A stretch of 64,000 bases of DNA from JAHEKO01 sp965212505. GTDB lineage: Bacteria > Acidobacteriota > Thermoanaerobaculia > Multivoradales > JAHEKO01. The position numbers and the translations under genes are program-made. Position 1 is the first letter of the stretch, and each line of letters begins with the position of its first letter. The DNA lies in assembly GCA_965212505.1 (NCBI GenBank), contig OZ243123.1, positions 3,348,001-3,412,000 on the forward strand, given 5' to 3'. Below, piece by piece: positions 19,672-28,696 of this stretch. The notes below the pieces were generated by a model. It worked only from the letters and a program-made list of their open reading frames with translations, did not search any database and was not told the DNA's origin.

Positions 19672-20241
19672 ATGAGCAGGGTAAGCGCACAGATCTTCTC
19701 CGTGCTGGTTCTCACCAGCATGATGTCTCTGGCCTGTCAGCAGTCCGAGCCGGCTCCCGCCGAGCCGGTCAGCACACGGGTCGAAAACGCTGATCTCGGC
19801 ATTGCGGTCGCGGCGCTGCCCGCCCCCTTTGTCGTCTCGGGCGCCGACGACGCCGGCTGGCGATTCGACGCACCGGGTGAGAACGGCGACGGCACCCTGG
19901 TGATGTCGACCGGCCCGGTCGAGACCGGCAGCATCAACCTGGTCGACGTCGTCAAAGAGCGGCGGGCCTGGTTCGAGTCCACCGAGGGCGCGACCTACTA
20001 CGGGAATCGCGAGTTGGGTGGCCCGTTCGGCACCATCTACACCGCGCGCGGCGCCTACGGCGGCCCCGATGCGGAGGTCGAGGAGACCTGGGCGTACGCG
20101 ATCCACCCGGGTGACTACCGACTGCTGTCGGTCCAATACACCTATCCGCCCGGGGAAGCGCAGACTCGCGTCGTTCAGCTGATGGAGTTTCTCGGCGAGA
20201 TCGAGGCGCTCGGCGGCGAAGAGACCGCCGAAGCTCCCTGA
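19672..20241 (+). CDS. Putative lipoprotein of unknown function
   Basis: This 189-residue protein starts at ATG 19672, seven bases after AGGAGG; the much longer open frame upstream is a shadow of ggt. A hydrophobic N terminus ends LTSMMSLACQQS, resembling a lipobox with Cys at about residue 22, although the -3 position is Ser. The mature part has ALPAPFVVSGADDAGWRFD and ELGGPFGTIYTARGAYG, which I do not recognise. It is probably the last gene of the pnt-ggt unit or has its own promoter in the 59-base gap. No function is assigned. Confidence 0.75.
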   Translation: MSRVSAQIFSVLVLTSMMSLACQQSEPAPAEPVSTRVENADLGIAVAALPAPFVVSGADDAGWRFDAPGENGDGTLVMSTGPVETGSINLVDVVKERRAWFESTEGATYYGNRELGGPFGTIYTARGAYGGPDAEVEETWAYAIHPGDYRLLSVQYTYPPGEAQTRVVQLMEFLGEIEALGGEETAEAP

Positions 20242-20246
20242 GGCCT

Positions 20247-20277
20247 GCTCTCTTCGCCGGCCCTAGCGAGCGAGAGC
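20247..20277. terminator. Imperfect hairpin between convergent genes
   Basis: GCTCTCTTCGC and GCGAGCGAGAGC form an imperfect stem in the 43-base gap between the converging lipoprotein gene and the deiminase-fold gene. It is placed where a bidirectional terminator would be expected, but no U-run follows it. Confidence 0.35.
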
Positions 20278-20284
20278 TCTTCGG

Positions 20285-21079
20285 CTAGATCAGGCAGGTC
20301 GAGCAGCGCACGCTGCCGCCGCCTTTTTGGATCTCGTCCAGCTCGACGAAGCGGAACTCGCGACCGACCGCCGCGCCGGCCCGGCCGACTTCGGGAATCA
20401 CGGTCGTCGACGCGATCGCGTGGCCCGCGCGAACCGGCAGGAAGTTTGTCGACATCCGCCGCTGCGCGGCGCGATCGATCTCGAGGCGCTCGGAGAACCG
20501 TTCGCGCACGAGAGTCACGGCATCGGGCTCGAGCGCGTCCGGGTGCAACACACAGCTGTCGTCGCTCAACACGTTGAAGACCATGTCGAGGTGCAGAAAG
20601 CCCGGGTGCATGCGCAGAACACGCACCTCGTAGTCGTCTCCGTAGGTTCCTCGGAGCCACTCCGTCGCGCCCATCTCGGTGCGATCTCCCACGCCGACGA
20701 AGATCTCCGAGCCGAAGACGACGACGTCTCCTCCCTCGAGGTGGCCTCCGTCGCTCTCGACTACGGCAAGACCGGCATCGGCGAGCACACGGCGCACGAC
20801 CTCGGTCTCGGGCCTGCGGACCTCTTCGCGCAGATTGGCGATGATCGGGCTGCCCAGGCCGCCGATGACCACGTCGCGCATGAACACCTGGTACGGCGCA
20901 CCCTCCAAGGGCGGAACCTGCAGCACCTCGACGTCGACCGACTCGAGCGCCGCGACCAGCCCTGCGTGCTGTCGACGGGCGACCTCACGGTCGGGTGGAT
21001 TGTCCACGAACTCGCGATGAAACGAATTGATCGGTTCTCCGATCTCCAGGTTGGCCGGTTCACACACGAGACAGATCAC
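20285..21079 (-). CDS. Arginine/dimethylarginine deiminase-fold hydrolase or amidinotransferase
   Basis: The 264-residue protein of the guanidino-group-modifying superfamily shows YQVFMRDVVIGG, DGGHLEGGDVVVFG (acidic guanidinium site), PGFLHLDMVFNVL (catalytic His) and a C-terminal GGGSVRCST with Cys259 as likely nucleophile. Members hydrolyse arginine, agmatine or methylarginines, or transfer amidine; the exact substrate is not decided here. The GTG at 21079 overlaps the ABC exporter's TGA (GTGA), with GGAGGTG four bases before it. It therefore sits in an operon with that exporter. Confidence 0.85.
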   Translation of the reverse strand: MICLVCEPANLEIGEPINSFHREFVDNPPDREVARRQHAGLVAALESVDVEVLQVPPLEGAPYQVFMRDVVIGGLGSPIIANLREEVRRPETEVVRRVLADAGLAVVESDGGHLEGGDVVVFGSEIFVGVGDRTEMGATEWLRGTYGDDYEVRVLRMHPGFLHLDMVFNVLSDDSCVLHPDALEPDAVTLVRERFSERLEIDRAAQRRMSTNFLPVRAGHAIASTTVIPEVGRAGAAVGREFRFVELDEIQKGGGSVRCSTCLI

Positions 21080-22968
21080 GCAACACCTCCGACCGCCGCC
21101 GGCTCGGCGCCGAGTTGGTCCTTGTACTGCAATAGATAGAGCCGGTGGTAGATACCGCGGCGAGCGAGGAGCTCCTGATGAGTGCCCTGCTCCCGAATGC
21201 ACCCCTTGTGGAGTACCACGATGCGATCGGCTCTCTGGATGGTCGACAACCGATGAGCGATCACCAGACTGGTGCGCCCCACCAGGAGGCGATCGAGCGC
21301 TCGCTGGATCAACTGCTCGGTCTCGGTGTCGATCGACGAGGTCGCTTCGTCGAGGATCAAGATCCTCGGGTCGAAGGCGAGGGCGCGGGCAAACGCGATC
21401 AGCTGCTTCTGACCGACAGAGAGACCGGCGCCGCGCTCTTGAAGCTGGTTCTCGAAGCCCCCGGGGAGGCGCTCGATGAAGTCGAGGGCATGGACCTCCG
21501 AAGCCGCCCAGCGCATTCGCTCGGCATCGATCTCCGAGGACCCGAGGCCGATATTGCCGGCCACGCTGCCCGAGAAGAGGAAGACGTCCTGCAGGACCAT
21601 GGCAATCGAGCCGCGCAGATCCGCCAGTCCCCAGTCGCGCACGTCGACACCGTCCACCCGCACGGTGCCCGCGTCGACATCGTAGAAGCGCAAGAGCAGG
21701 TTGGTCAGGGTGCTCTTGCCGGCGCCGGTGTGGCCGACAACAGCCACGGTCTCCCCCGGCGCCGCCTGGAACGCCACGTCCCGAAGAATCGGCTCGCCGG
21801 GCAGATAGGAGAAATCGACCGCATCGAACTCGATCTCTCCTCGTACCTCCGTCGGTCGATGAGGCGACTCCGATTCGACGATCTCGGACTCGCGATCGAG
21901 CAGGCGGAAGATCCGCTCCGAGCTGGCCATCGCGCCCTGCAGAATGTTGTACTTCTCCGACAGGTCGGCCAACGGCAGGTAGAACCGCTGCGCGTACTGC
22001 AGGAAGGCGACCAGGCCGCCGATCGTCATCGCTCCGGCGAGCACCTTGCCGCCTCCGTACCAGATGATGAGCGCCAGGCCGCACGCGGTCACCAACTCGA
22101 CCGCCGGATAGTAGACAGCGTAGTAGTAGATCGCGCGAATGTTCGCGACCCGGTGATCGTCGTTGATACCCGAGAAGCGGGCGCGCGTCGACCGCTCTCG
22201 GCCGAGCAACTGAACGATCGACATGCCCCCGAGGTGCTCTTGCAGGAAGGCGTTGATTGCGGCCAGTTTGGTGCGAACCTCCCGGTAGCTCTGCCGGGCC
22301 CGCACCTTGAACCAGAGCGTCAGGAGCGCCAACACCGGCACGATCGCGAAGGTCACGAGCGCCAGCTTCCAATTCAGCCAGAAGAGAACTCCGACAATGC
22401 CCGCAAGCAACATGATGTCGCCGAAGATGGCGATGAGCCCTGCGGTGAAGAGCTCGTTGAGGGCATCGACGTCGTTCGTGACTCGAGTGACGAGACGACC
22501 GATCGGCCGGCGATCGAAGTAGCCGACCGGTAGCCGCTGTAAATGTCCAAAGATGTCTCGCCGCAGGTCATACATGATGTATTGACCGACCAGCTGCATC
22601 ACATATCCCTGGGCATAGAGCACCAGGAAGGCCGCAGCGAGGGCGGCAAAATAGATCCCACCGAGCAGCAGGAGGCCACTCCCGGAGTCGAGCTCGACCC
22701 CAAGCGCAGTGGCGACGGCGAAGAAGAGGCGGCTCGACGAAGAGTCGGTCCGCTCGGCGAGCGGAGTCGGATCGATGAATTGATCGATCGCCACCGCGGT
22801 CACCAACGGCCCCACGAGCTGCAGCAACGAGGAGAGCACAATCAGCGCGACCGCACCCGCGGCCAGCCCGCGGTAGGGCCGCACGTAGCGCAACAGGCGC
22901 CGCATCAGGCGCGCGTCGTAGGCCTTGCCGAAGGCTTCCTCTTCGAGAGGCTCCAGGACGTCCGGCAC
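21076..22968 (-). CDS. ABC exporter half-transporter (MdlB-like, canonical ATPase site)
   Basis: This is a 630-residue type 1 exporter. The membrane domain (about 30-340) has six helices and the loop GYFDRRPIGRLVTRVTNDVDALNELF. The ATPase domain has Walker A GHTGAGKST, signature LSVGQKQL, Walker B ILILDEATS with catalytic Glu intact, and the H-loop VIAHRLSTI. Start is GTG 22968; no better in-frame start follows soon. An insertion (SSSSRLFFAVATALGVELDSG region) sits between helices 1 and 2. It is coupled to the deiminase-fold gene. Substrate unknown. Confidence 0.9.
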   Translation of the reverse strand: MPDVLEPLEEEAFGKAYDARLMRRLLRYVRPYRGLAAGAVALIVLSSLLQLVGPLVTAVAIDQFIDPTPLAERTDSSSSRLFFAVATALGVELDSGSGLLLLGGIYFAALAAAFLVLYAQGYVMQLVGQYIMYDLRRDIFGHLQRLPVGYFDRRPIGRLVTRVTNDVDALNELFTAGLIAIFGDIMLLAGIVGVLFWLNWKLALVTFAIVPVLALLTLWFKVRARQSYREVRTKLAAINAFLQEHLGGMSIVQLLGRERSTRARFSGINDDHRVANIRAIYYYAVYYPAVELVTACGLALIIWYGGGKVLAGAMTIGGLVAFLQYAQRFYLPLADLSEKYNILQGAMASSERIFRLLDRESEIVESESPHRPTEVRGEIEFDAVDFSYLPGEPILRDVAFQAAPGETVAVVGHTGAGKSTLTNLLLRFYDVDAGTVRVDGVDVRDWGLADLRGSIAMVLQDVFLFSGSVAGNIGLGSSEIDAERMRWAASEVHALDFIERLPGGFENQLQERGAGLSVGQKQLIAFARALAFDPRILILDEATSSIDTETEQLIQRALDRLLVGRTSLVIAHRLSTIQRADRIVVLHKGCIREQGTHQELLARRGIYHRLYLLQYKDQLGAEPAAVGGVA

Positions 22969-23162
22969 CGCCGGATGATATCCGCAGGCGCCGTCCGTGC
23001 GAGTCAGACCGCTCGGACTCCGTCTCTAGGGTGTGCCGGCAACCTCCGAGCCTGCCCAACAGCGGCACCTTGCGAGATTCTTCACAGACAATCCTTGTCA
23101 CCCATTCCAACATCGCCGCAAGCCACCAAGGTGGTCTGAACTTTCGATGTGGGGATTCCCAT

Positions 23163-24284
23163 ATGCAGATGACGCTGAATGAAATGTTGAAGATCCTGAC
23201 CGAGAAGGGTGCGTCGGATCTTCACATCACCACGAACGCAGCACCGCAGATCCGGATCGACGGCGTCCTCGAGACGATCGACCATCCGGAGATGACGCCG
23301 TCCCAGACCAAGAAGCTCGCCTACTCGATCCTGACCGACAAGCAGAAGCAGAAGCTCGAGGAAGAACTCGAGCTCGACTTCTCGTTCGGCTTGAAAGGTC
23401 TGGCGCGCTTCCGGGCGAACGTCTTCCATCAACGCGGCGCCATCGCAGCCGCGTTCCGGCAGATCCCGTACGAGATTCTCGGCTTTCGCGAGCTCGGACT
23501 GCCACCCATCGTAGAGAAGCTCTGCGACAAGCCGCGTGGCCTGGTTCTGGTGACCGGTCCGACCGGCTCCGGCAAGTCGACAACGCTCGCGGCGATGATC
23601 GACAAGATCAACCGCGAGCGACGCGAGCACATCGTGACCATCGAGGACCCGGTCGAATTCCTACACGCGCATCGCTCGTGCATCGTCAATCAGCGCGAGT
23701 TGCACGCGGACACTCACGGCTTCTCGAACGCGCTCAAGTCCGTGCTTCGGCAGGACCCCGACGTCGTGCTCGTCGGTGAGATGCGAGATCACGAGACCGT
23801 CGAGGCGGCCCTCCGCATCGCCGAGACCGGCCACCTCACCTTCGCCACCCTGCATACCAACTCCGCGGCCCAGACGATCAACCGAATCATCGACATCTTC
23901 CCCGCCCATCAGCAGGGGCAGATTCGAGTCCAGCTCTCCTTCGTGTTGGAAGGAATCCTCTGTCAGTCGCTCCTCCCGCGCTCGAGCGGTACAGGGCGAG
24001 TGATGGCGATGGAGTGCCTGATCCCCAACTCGGCGATTCGAAACCTGATCCGTGAAGACAAGATTCACCAGGTCTACGGAATGATGCAGACCGGCCAGGC
24101 CGTTCACGGCATGCAGACGTTCAACCAGTCCCTGGCCAGGCTCTACTTCAAGCGCCAGATCACCCTGAAGGCGGCGCTGAACCGCTCGTCGATGCCGAAC
24201 GAGCTACAAGAAATGATCAACCGAGGTCCGGAGGCTGTTGCCGAGCGGCGCCCCCCGCAAGACCCCGCTGCCATGAGGAGCTGA
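23163..24284 (+). CDS. pilT: Type IV pilus retraction ATPase
   Basis: This 373-residue hexameric ATPase depolymerises pili for twitching. It has Walker A VTGPTGSGKSTTL, the Asp box IVTIEDPVEF, Walker B VLVGEMRDHETVEAAL, the His box HLTFATLHTN and the PilT-specific C-terminal AIRNLIRE motif (SAIRNLIREDKIHQVYGMMQTG region). That motif separates it from PilU and PilB. ATG 23163 begins the conserved N terminus (MQMTLNEMLKIL); the open frame to 23031 is not supported. The following pilC is four bases away. Confidence 0.95.
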   Translation: MQMTLNEMLKILTEKGASDLHITTNAAPQIRIDGVLETIDHPEMTPSQTKKLAYSILTDKQKQKLEEELELDFSFGLKGLARFRANVFHQRGAIAAAFRQIPYEILGFRELGLPPIVEKLCDKPRGLVLVTGPTGSGKSTTLAAMIDKINRERREHIVTIEDPVEFLHAHRSCIVNQRELHADTHGFSNALKSVLRQDPDVVLVGEMRDHETVEAALRIAETGHLTFATLHTNSAAQTINRIIDIFPAHQQGQIRVQLSFVLEGILCQSLLPRSSGTGRVMAMECLIPNSAIRNLIREDKIHQVYGMMQTGQAVHGMQTFNQSLARLYFKRQITLKAALNRSSMPNELQEMINRGPEAVAERRPPQDPAAMRS

Positions 24285-24288
24285 ATGG

Positions 24289-25494
24289 ATGCCTAGCTTC
24301 AGTTGGAAGGGACGTGACCGATCGGGGCAGACGCTCGAGGGCGTACTGCTGGCCGACAGCAAAGACTCCGCCGTCGCCACCCTCAAGCGACAGCAGATCG
24401 CAATCTCTACCGTCAAAGAAAAGGGGAAGGAGATCCCCTTCCTGCCACAGCTCCCGATGCGCGTCGGGATCAAGCGTGTCGCAATCTTCACCCGCCAGTT
24501 CTCGGTGATGCTCGACGCCGGCCTGCCGCTCGTGCAGTGCCTCGAGATCCTCGCCGAGCAGCAGGAGCACAAGAAGTTCGCGCAGATCATCGATCGCGTG
24601 CGCGGCGACGTCGAATCCGGCATGTCGCTGGCCGAGGCGATGAAGAAGCAACCCGCGGCCTTCGACGACCTCTTCTGCAACATGGTCGCAGCGGGCGAAG
24701 CGGGCGGTATTCTCGACATCATCCTGCAGCGGCTCTCGACGTACCTCGAGAAGACCGTCAAGCTCCAGAGTCAGGTCAAGTCGGCGATGATCTACCCGGT
24801 CACCGTGATCTCGATCGCCGTGGGCGTCGTCTGGATCATCCTCTGGAAAGTGATCCCGGTCTTCGCTTCGCTCTTCGCGGGCCTCGGCGGACAGCTGCCG
24901 CTGCTCACCCGCATGGTCGTCCAGGCGAGCGAGATCATCGCCCGCTACTCGTGGGCGATCGCGCTCGGAATGATCATGCTTTGGATGGCGTTCCGGGCCT
25001 ACTACAAGACACATCGCGGTCGGCGTGTCGTCGACGGCCTCGCACTGAAAACGCCGGTGTTGGGGATGTTGATCAAGAAGATCGCTGTCGCGCGCTTCTG
25101 CCGCACGCTCTCGACCCTGACCTCCTCCGGTGTGCCGATCCTCGAGGGTCTCGAGATCACCGCCAAGACTGCCGGCAACGCGATCATCGAGGACGCGGTG
25201 ATGGCCGTTCGCAAGAGCGTCGAAGAGGGTAAGACCCTCAGCGGCCCACTCAAGGAGACCAACGTCTTCCCAGCCATGGTCGTCCAGATGATCCACGTCG
25301 GCGAGCAGACAGGTGCGCTCGACCAGATGCTCTCCAAGATCGCCGAGTTCTACGAGGATGAGGTCGACACCGCCGTTGCGGGTCTGGTCAAACTCCTCGA
25401 GCCCATCATGATCGTCGTCCTCGGTGCCATCATCGGAACGATCGTCGCGGCCATGTACCTGCCGCTCTACACGATCCTCGGGTCGATCGGCTGA
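24289..25494 (+). CDS. pilC: Type IV pilus inner-membrane platform protein
   Basis: The 401-residue protein has two GspF/T2SF domains (about 65-190 and 270-390) and three membrane helices. The family segment FTRQFSVMLDAGLPLVQCLEIL appears in the first half and FCRTLSTLTSSGVPILEGLEI in the second. It is the membrane platform on which PilB and PilT act. The start ATG 24289 has GAGGAG about eight bases upstream. Another ATG overlaps at 24285 out of frame. Confidence 0.94.
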   Translation: MPSFSWKGRDRSGQTLEGVLLADSKDSAVATLKRQQIAISTVKEKGKEIPFLPQLPMRVGIKRVAIFTRQFSVMLDAGLPLVQCLEILAEQQEHKKFAQIIDRVRGDVESGMSLAEAMKKQPAAFDDLFCNMVAAGEAGGILDIILQRLSTYLEKTVKLQSQVKSAMIYPVTVISIAVGVVWIILWKVIPVFASLFAGLGGQLPLLTRMVVQASEIIARYSWAIALGMIMLWMAFRAYYKTHRGRRVVDGLALKTPVLGMLIKKIAVARFCRTLSTLTSSGVPILEGLEITAKTAGNAIIEDAVMAVRKSVEEGKTLSGPLKETNVFPAMVVQMIHVGEQTGALDQMLSKIAEFYEDEVDTAVAGLVKLLEPIMIVVLGAIIGTIVAAMYLPLYTILGSIG

Positions 25495-25513
25495 AGAAAG
25501 CGACGACTCGCTC

Positions 25514-27250
25514 GTGACGACGCTTGCCGCGCCCTTGGAGTCCCTGCTCGAGCAGGGGGTCGCCGACTTCGGTGCGGCGCCGTCCGATGGTGACCAGCTT
25601 CTGGCGCAACGACTGCGCTGGCTGGTCGCCCTTCGGATCGTCGTCATCACGAGCGCGCTCGTGCCGTTCTTCTTCTTGCAGCTGGCATCGGACGACATCC
25701 AGAGGACGGACTTCACGTTCCTCTACCTCCTTGCCGGTAGCACCTACGGCGCGAGCCTGATCTACATCTTCCTCCTGCGGTTGCCGATCTTCGGGGTGCG
25801 TCGGCAAGCCTACCTCCAGTTCACCGGCGACCTGCTGCTCACCACCGCCCTGGTCTACTACTTTGGTGGGCCGTTCACGCCCTTCTCCATTCTCTACCTC
25901 GTGGTGATCATCGTCGCCTCGACCCTCCTTCGCCGCGGCGTGGGAACAATCGTCGCGACCCTGGCCTGGTGTCTCTACTCGCTCGTGGGGATCGCCCTGT
26001 TCACCGGCACGATCCAGTCACCCCTGGTGGGCTTCGAACCGGGCGGCTCGGTATGGCGGCTCGGCTACAACCTCGGCATTCACCTGTTCGGCTTCTACGC
26101 CGTTGCGCTGATGACGTCGAGACTCTCCTCGGCCGCACGCCGCTCCGCTCAGGAGCTCCGCGAGCAACGGGAGAGCCTCGCCGACCTTCGCGTCGTCCAT
26201 CGCGACGTCATCGAGTCGATTCCGAGTGGCCTGATCACTACAGATCGCAACAGCGTGATCACCAGCGTCAATCGCGCGGCCGAGACCATCCTCGGGAAGC
26301 AGGAGCCCGACCTCATCGGAGAGCGCATCGCGGCGACCGAGCTGATGGACAACACGGAATGGCAGGCGCTGACCGAAGCCGGACCGGACCAGCGCTCACG
26401 CCGTGAGGTCGAGTACCACTTGGACGAGAAGGTACTCCAGGTCGGCTTCGCGCTCTCCACTCTGACCACGGCCGACGGTTCATTGAGCGGCCACATTCTG
26501 ATCTTCCAGGACCTCTCCAAGTGGCAGAAGATGCAACACGAACTGCAGCTCAAAGACCGCATGGTCGCGGTCGGCAAGCTTGCCGCGGGCATCGCCCACG
26601 AGATCGGCAACCCGCTGGCGGCGATCTCCGGCTCCTGTCAGATGCTCTCGAATACCTTTCAAGGGACCGATGGGCAGCGCAAGCTGCTCGAGATTCTGCT
26701 CAAGGAGAGCCAGCGGCTCGATCGGACGATCAAAGGCTTCCTGCGCTTTGCGAAGCCCAAGGAGCGCTCGGTTCAGCAGTTCGACATCGCCGCGATGTTG
26801 ACCGAGAACATGGAGCTGCTGCGGAACAGCCCCGAGGTGGCCGACGAGCACGAGCTGCGCATCGAGCTCCAGGCCCCGAGCCAGCTCCTTCTCGCGGACC
26901 CCGACCAGATCAGCCAGATCTTCTGGAACATCGCGCGCAATGCGTTGCGAGCGATGCCCGAAGGCGGGTTGCTGCGCATCGAGACGGAGGTCAGCGGTGA
27001 CCTCTACCGAATTCACTTCATCGACACAGGCTGCGGGATGGCCGAGCAGGAGAGGGCGAACCTCTTCCACCCCTTCAGCTCAGCCTTCGACGACGGCAAC
27101 GGCATCGGCATGGCGATCGTCTACCAGATCGTCCAGGAACATGGGGGACGACTGGTGCTCGAGAGTCAGCCCGGGGAGGGAAGCGTGATCACGGTGGAGC
27201 TGCCCATCGAGACCGCCGTGCCGACCGAACTCCTCGCAGCAGAGGCATGA
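25514..27250 (+). CDS. pilS: PilS-type sensor histidine kinase
   Basis: This is a 578-residue membrane kinase. About six helices (residues 35-200) precede a PAS domain (about 215-330: SIPSGLITTDRNSVITSVNRAAE). HisKA follows with the phospho-acceptor His in GIAHEIGNPLAAISG, and then an ATPase domain with DPDQISQIFWNIARNALRAMPEGG (N box) and GNGIGMAIVYQIV (G box). It should phosphorylate the PilR homologue that starts one base after its stop. The GTG at 25514 is preferred because the upstream frame overlaps pilC, but its ribosome-binding site is weak. Confidence 0.9.
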   Translation: MTTLAAPLESLLEQGVADFGAAPSDGDQLLAQRLRWLVALRIVVITSALVPFFFLQLASDDIQRTDFTFLYLLAGSTYGASLIYIFLLRLPIFGVRRQAYLQFTGDLLLTTALVYYFGGPFTPFSILYLVVIIVASTLLRRGVGTIVATLAWCLYSLVGIALFTGTIQSPLVGFEPGGSVWRLGYNLGIHLFGFYAVALMTSRLSSAARRSAQELREQRESLADLRVVHRDVIESIPSGLITTDRNSVITSVNRAAETILGKQEPDLIGERIAATELMDNTEWQALTEAGPDQRSRREVEYHLDEKVLQVGFALSTLTTADGSLSGHILIFQDLSKWQKMQHELQLKDRMVAVGKLAAGIAHEIGNPLAAISGSCQMLSNTFQGTDGQRKLLEILLKESQRLDRTIKGFLRFAKPKERSVQQFDIAAMLTENMELLRNSPEVADEHELRIELQAPSQLLLADPDQISQIFWNIARNALRAMPEGGLLRIETEVSGDLYRIHFIDTGCGMAEQERANLFHPFSSAFDDGNGIGMAIVYQIVQEHGGRLVLESQPGEGSVITVELPIETAVPTELLAAEA

Positions 27251-27251
27251 G

Positions 27252-28682
27252 ATGGCAGAAGAGAAGCTGACCAGCCGGATCCTGGTCGTCGACGACGAGG
27301 CCAGCATGACCGAGTTCCTCCAGCTACTCCTGGCGGAGGAGGGCTACCGCGTCGCGGTGGCGAGCTCGATGACCGAGGCGCGAGGAGTCCTGTCCAACGA
27401 CTCGTTCGACCTGATCCTTTGCGACATCATGATGCCCGACGGCAACGGACTCGACCTCCTGAAGGAGATCAAGCGCAGCGACAGCCGGGCGTCCGTGATC
27501 ATGATGACGGCCTACACGTCGAACAAGTCGGCGATCGAGGCGATGCGCCTCGGCGCGTACCAGTACGTGTCGAAGCCGTTCGATGTCGAAGAGCTCAAGG
27601 TCGTCATTCAGAAGGCGCTCGAGAAGACCGAACTCGTCGACGAGAACGTCTATCTGCGCAAGGAGCTCGAGCAGAAGTACGGCTTCTCCAACATCATCGG
27701 CCGCAGCCGCCGGATGCAGGAGATTTTCGAGCTCATCGAGAGGGTCGCGTTGACCAACTCGACGGTGCTCCTCGAGGGTGAGAGCGGCACGGGTAAGGAG
27801 TTGATCGCCCGCGCGATCCACTACGCGAGCGCCCGCTCGAGCCATCGCTTCCTCTCGGTGAACTGTGGGGCTCTGCCGGAGACCCTGCTCGAAAGCGAAC
27901 TCTTTGGCCACGAGCGAGGAGCCTTCACGGGCGCCGTGCGCGAGAAGAAGGGACTCTTCCGCGAATCGAACGAGGGCACCCTCTTCCTCGACGAGATCGG
28001 GGAGATGGCTCCCTCCATGCAGGTCAAACTGCTGCGCGCACTCCAGGAGAAGAAGGTGCGCAAGATCGGTGGCCACCGGGAGGAGCCGGTCGACGTGCGC
28101 ATCATCACGGCGACGAACCTGAACCTTCAGGAGCAGATTCGCCAAGGGCTCTTCCGGGAAGACCTCTACTACCGGATCAACGTCATCCCGATCCGACTGC
28201 CCGCCCTTCGCGAGCGCCGCGAGGACATCCCGATCCTCGTCGACCACTTCATCAAGAAGTACAGCAAGGACATGGGGATGGAGCCGAAACGGGTCTCGGT
28301 CGACGTCATGCGCCAGCTGGAAGCGCACGACTGGCCCGGCAACGTTCGGGAGCTCGAGAACGTCATCGAGCGAGCCTTGGCGCTCTGCTCGGGGAATCTA
28401 CTGACAACCGACGACATCCCGGTCCAGGTACTCGAGAGTCGGAGCGGCCAGATCTCCACCATCGACCTCCCGGCCAGCGGCCTCGACCTCGAGGCCTACC
28501 TCGAGGGCATTCGACGCCAGCTGATGCGCGACGCGCTCGATCGGTGCCGAGGCGTGCAGACTCAGGCCGCCGAACTTCTCGGGATCAGCTTCCGCTCCTT
28601 CCGCTACTACGCCAAGAAGCTCGGGCTGACAGGCTCGCCCTCGGAAGAGGTCGCCGACTCGCCGTTTGCCGTCGGCGAATAG
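27252..28682 (+). CDS. pilR: PilR-type sigma-54-dependent response regulator
   Basis: The 476-residue protein has a receiver domain with phospho-acceptor Asp58 (LILCDIMMPDGNG) and a AAA+ domain. The latter carries Walker A GESGTGKE, the sigma-54 contact loop GAFTGA and Walker B TLFLDEIGEM. A C-terminal Fis-like helix-turn-helix (TQAAELLGISFRSFRYYAKKLG) follows. In other bacteria PilR activates the pilin gene from a sigma-54 promoter. No pilA lies in the window, so its targets are elsewhere. It converges on the xdhC-like gene with a 14-base gap. Confidence 0.94.
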   Translation: MAEEKLTSRILVVDDEASMTEFLQLLLAEEGYRVAVASSMTEARGVLSNDSFDLILCDIMMPDGNGLDLLKEIKRSDSRASVIMMTAYTSNKSAIEAMRLGAYQYVSKPFDVEELKVVIQKALEKTELVDENVYLRKELEQKYGFSNIIGRSRRMQEIFELIERVALTNSTVLLEGESGTGKELIARAIHYASARSSHRFLSVNCGALPETLLESELFGHERGAFTGAVREKKGLFRESNEGTLFLDEIGEMAPSMQVKLLRALQEKKVRKIGGHREEPVDVRIITATNLNLQEQIRQGLFREDLYYRINVIPIRLPALRERREDIPILVDHFIKKYSKDMGMEPKRVSVDVMRQLEAHDWPGNVRELENVIERALALCSGNLLTTDDIPVQVLESRSGQISTIDLPASGLDLEAYLEGIRRQLMRDALDRCRGVQTQAAELLGISFRSFRYYAKKLGLTGSPSEEVADSPFAVGE

Positions 28683-28696
28683 TCGAGACTGCGCCG

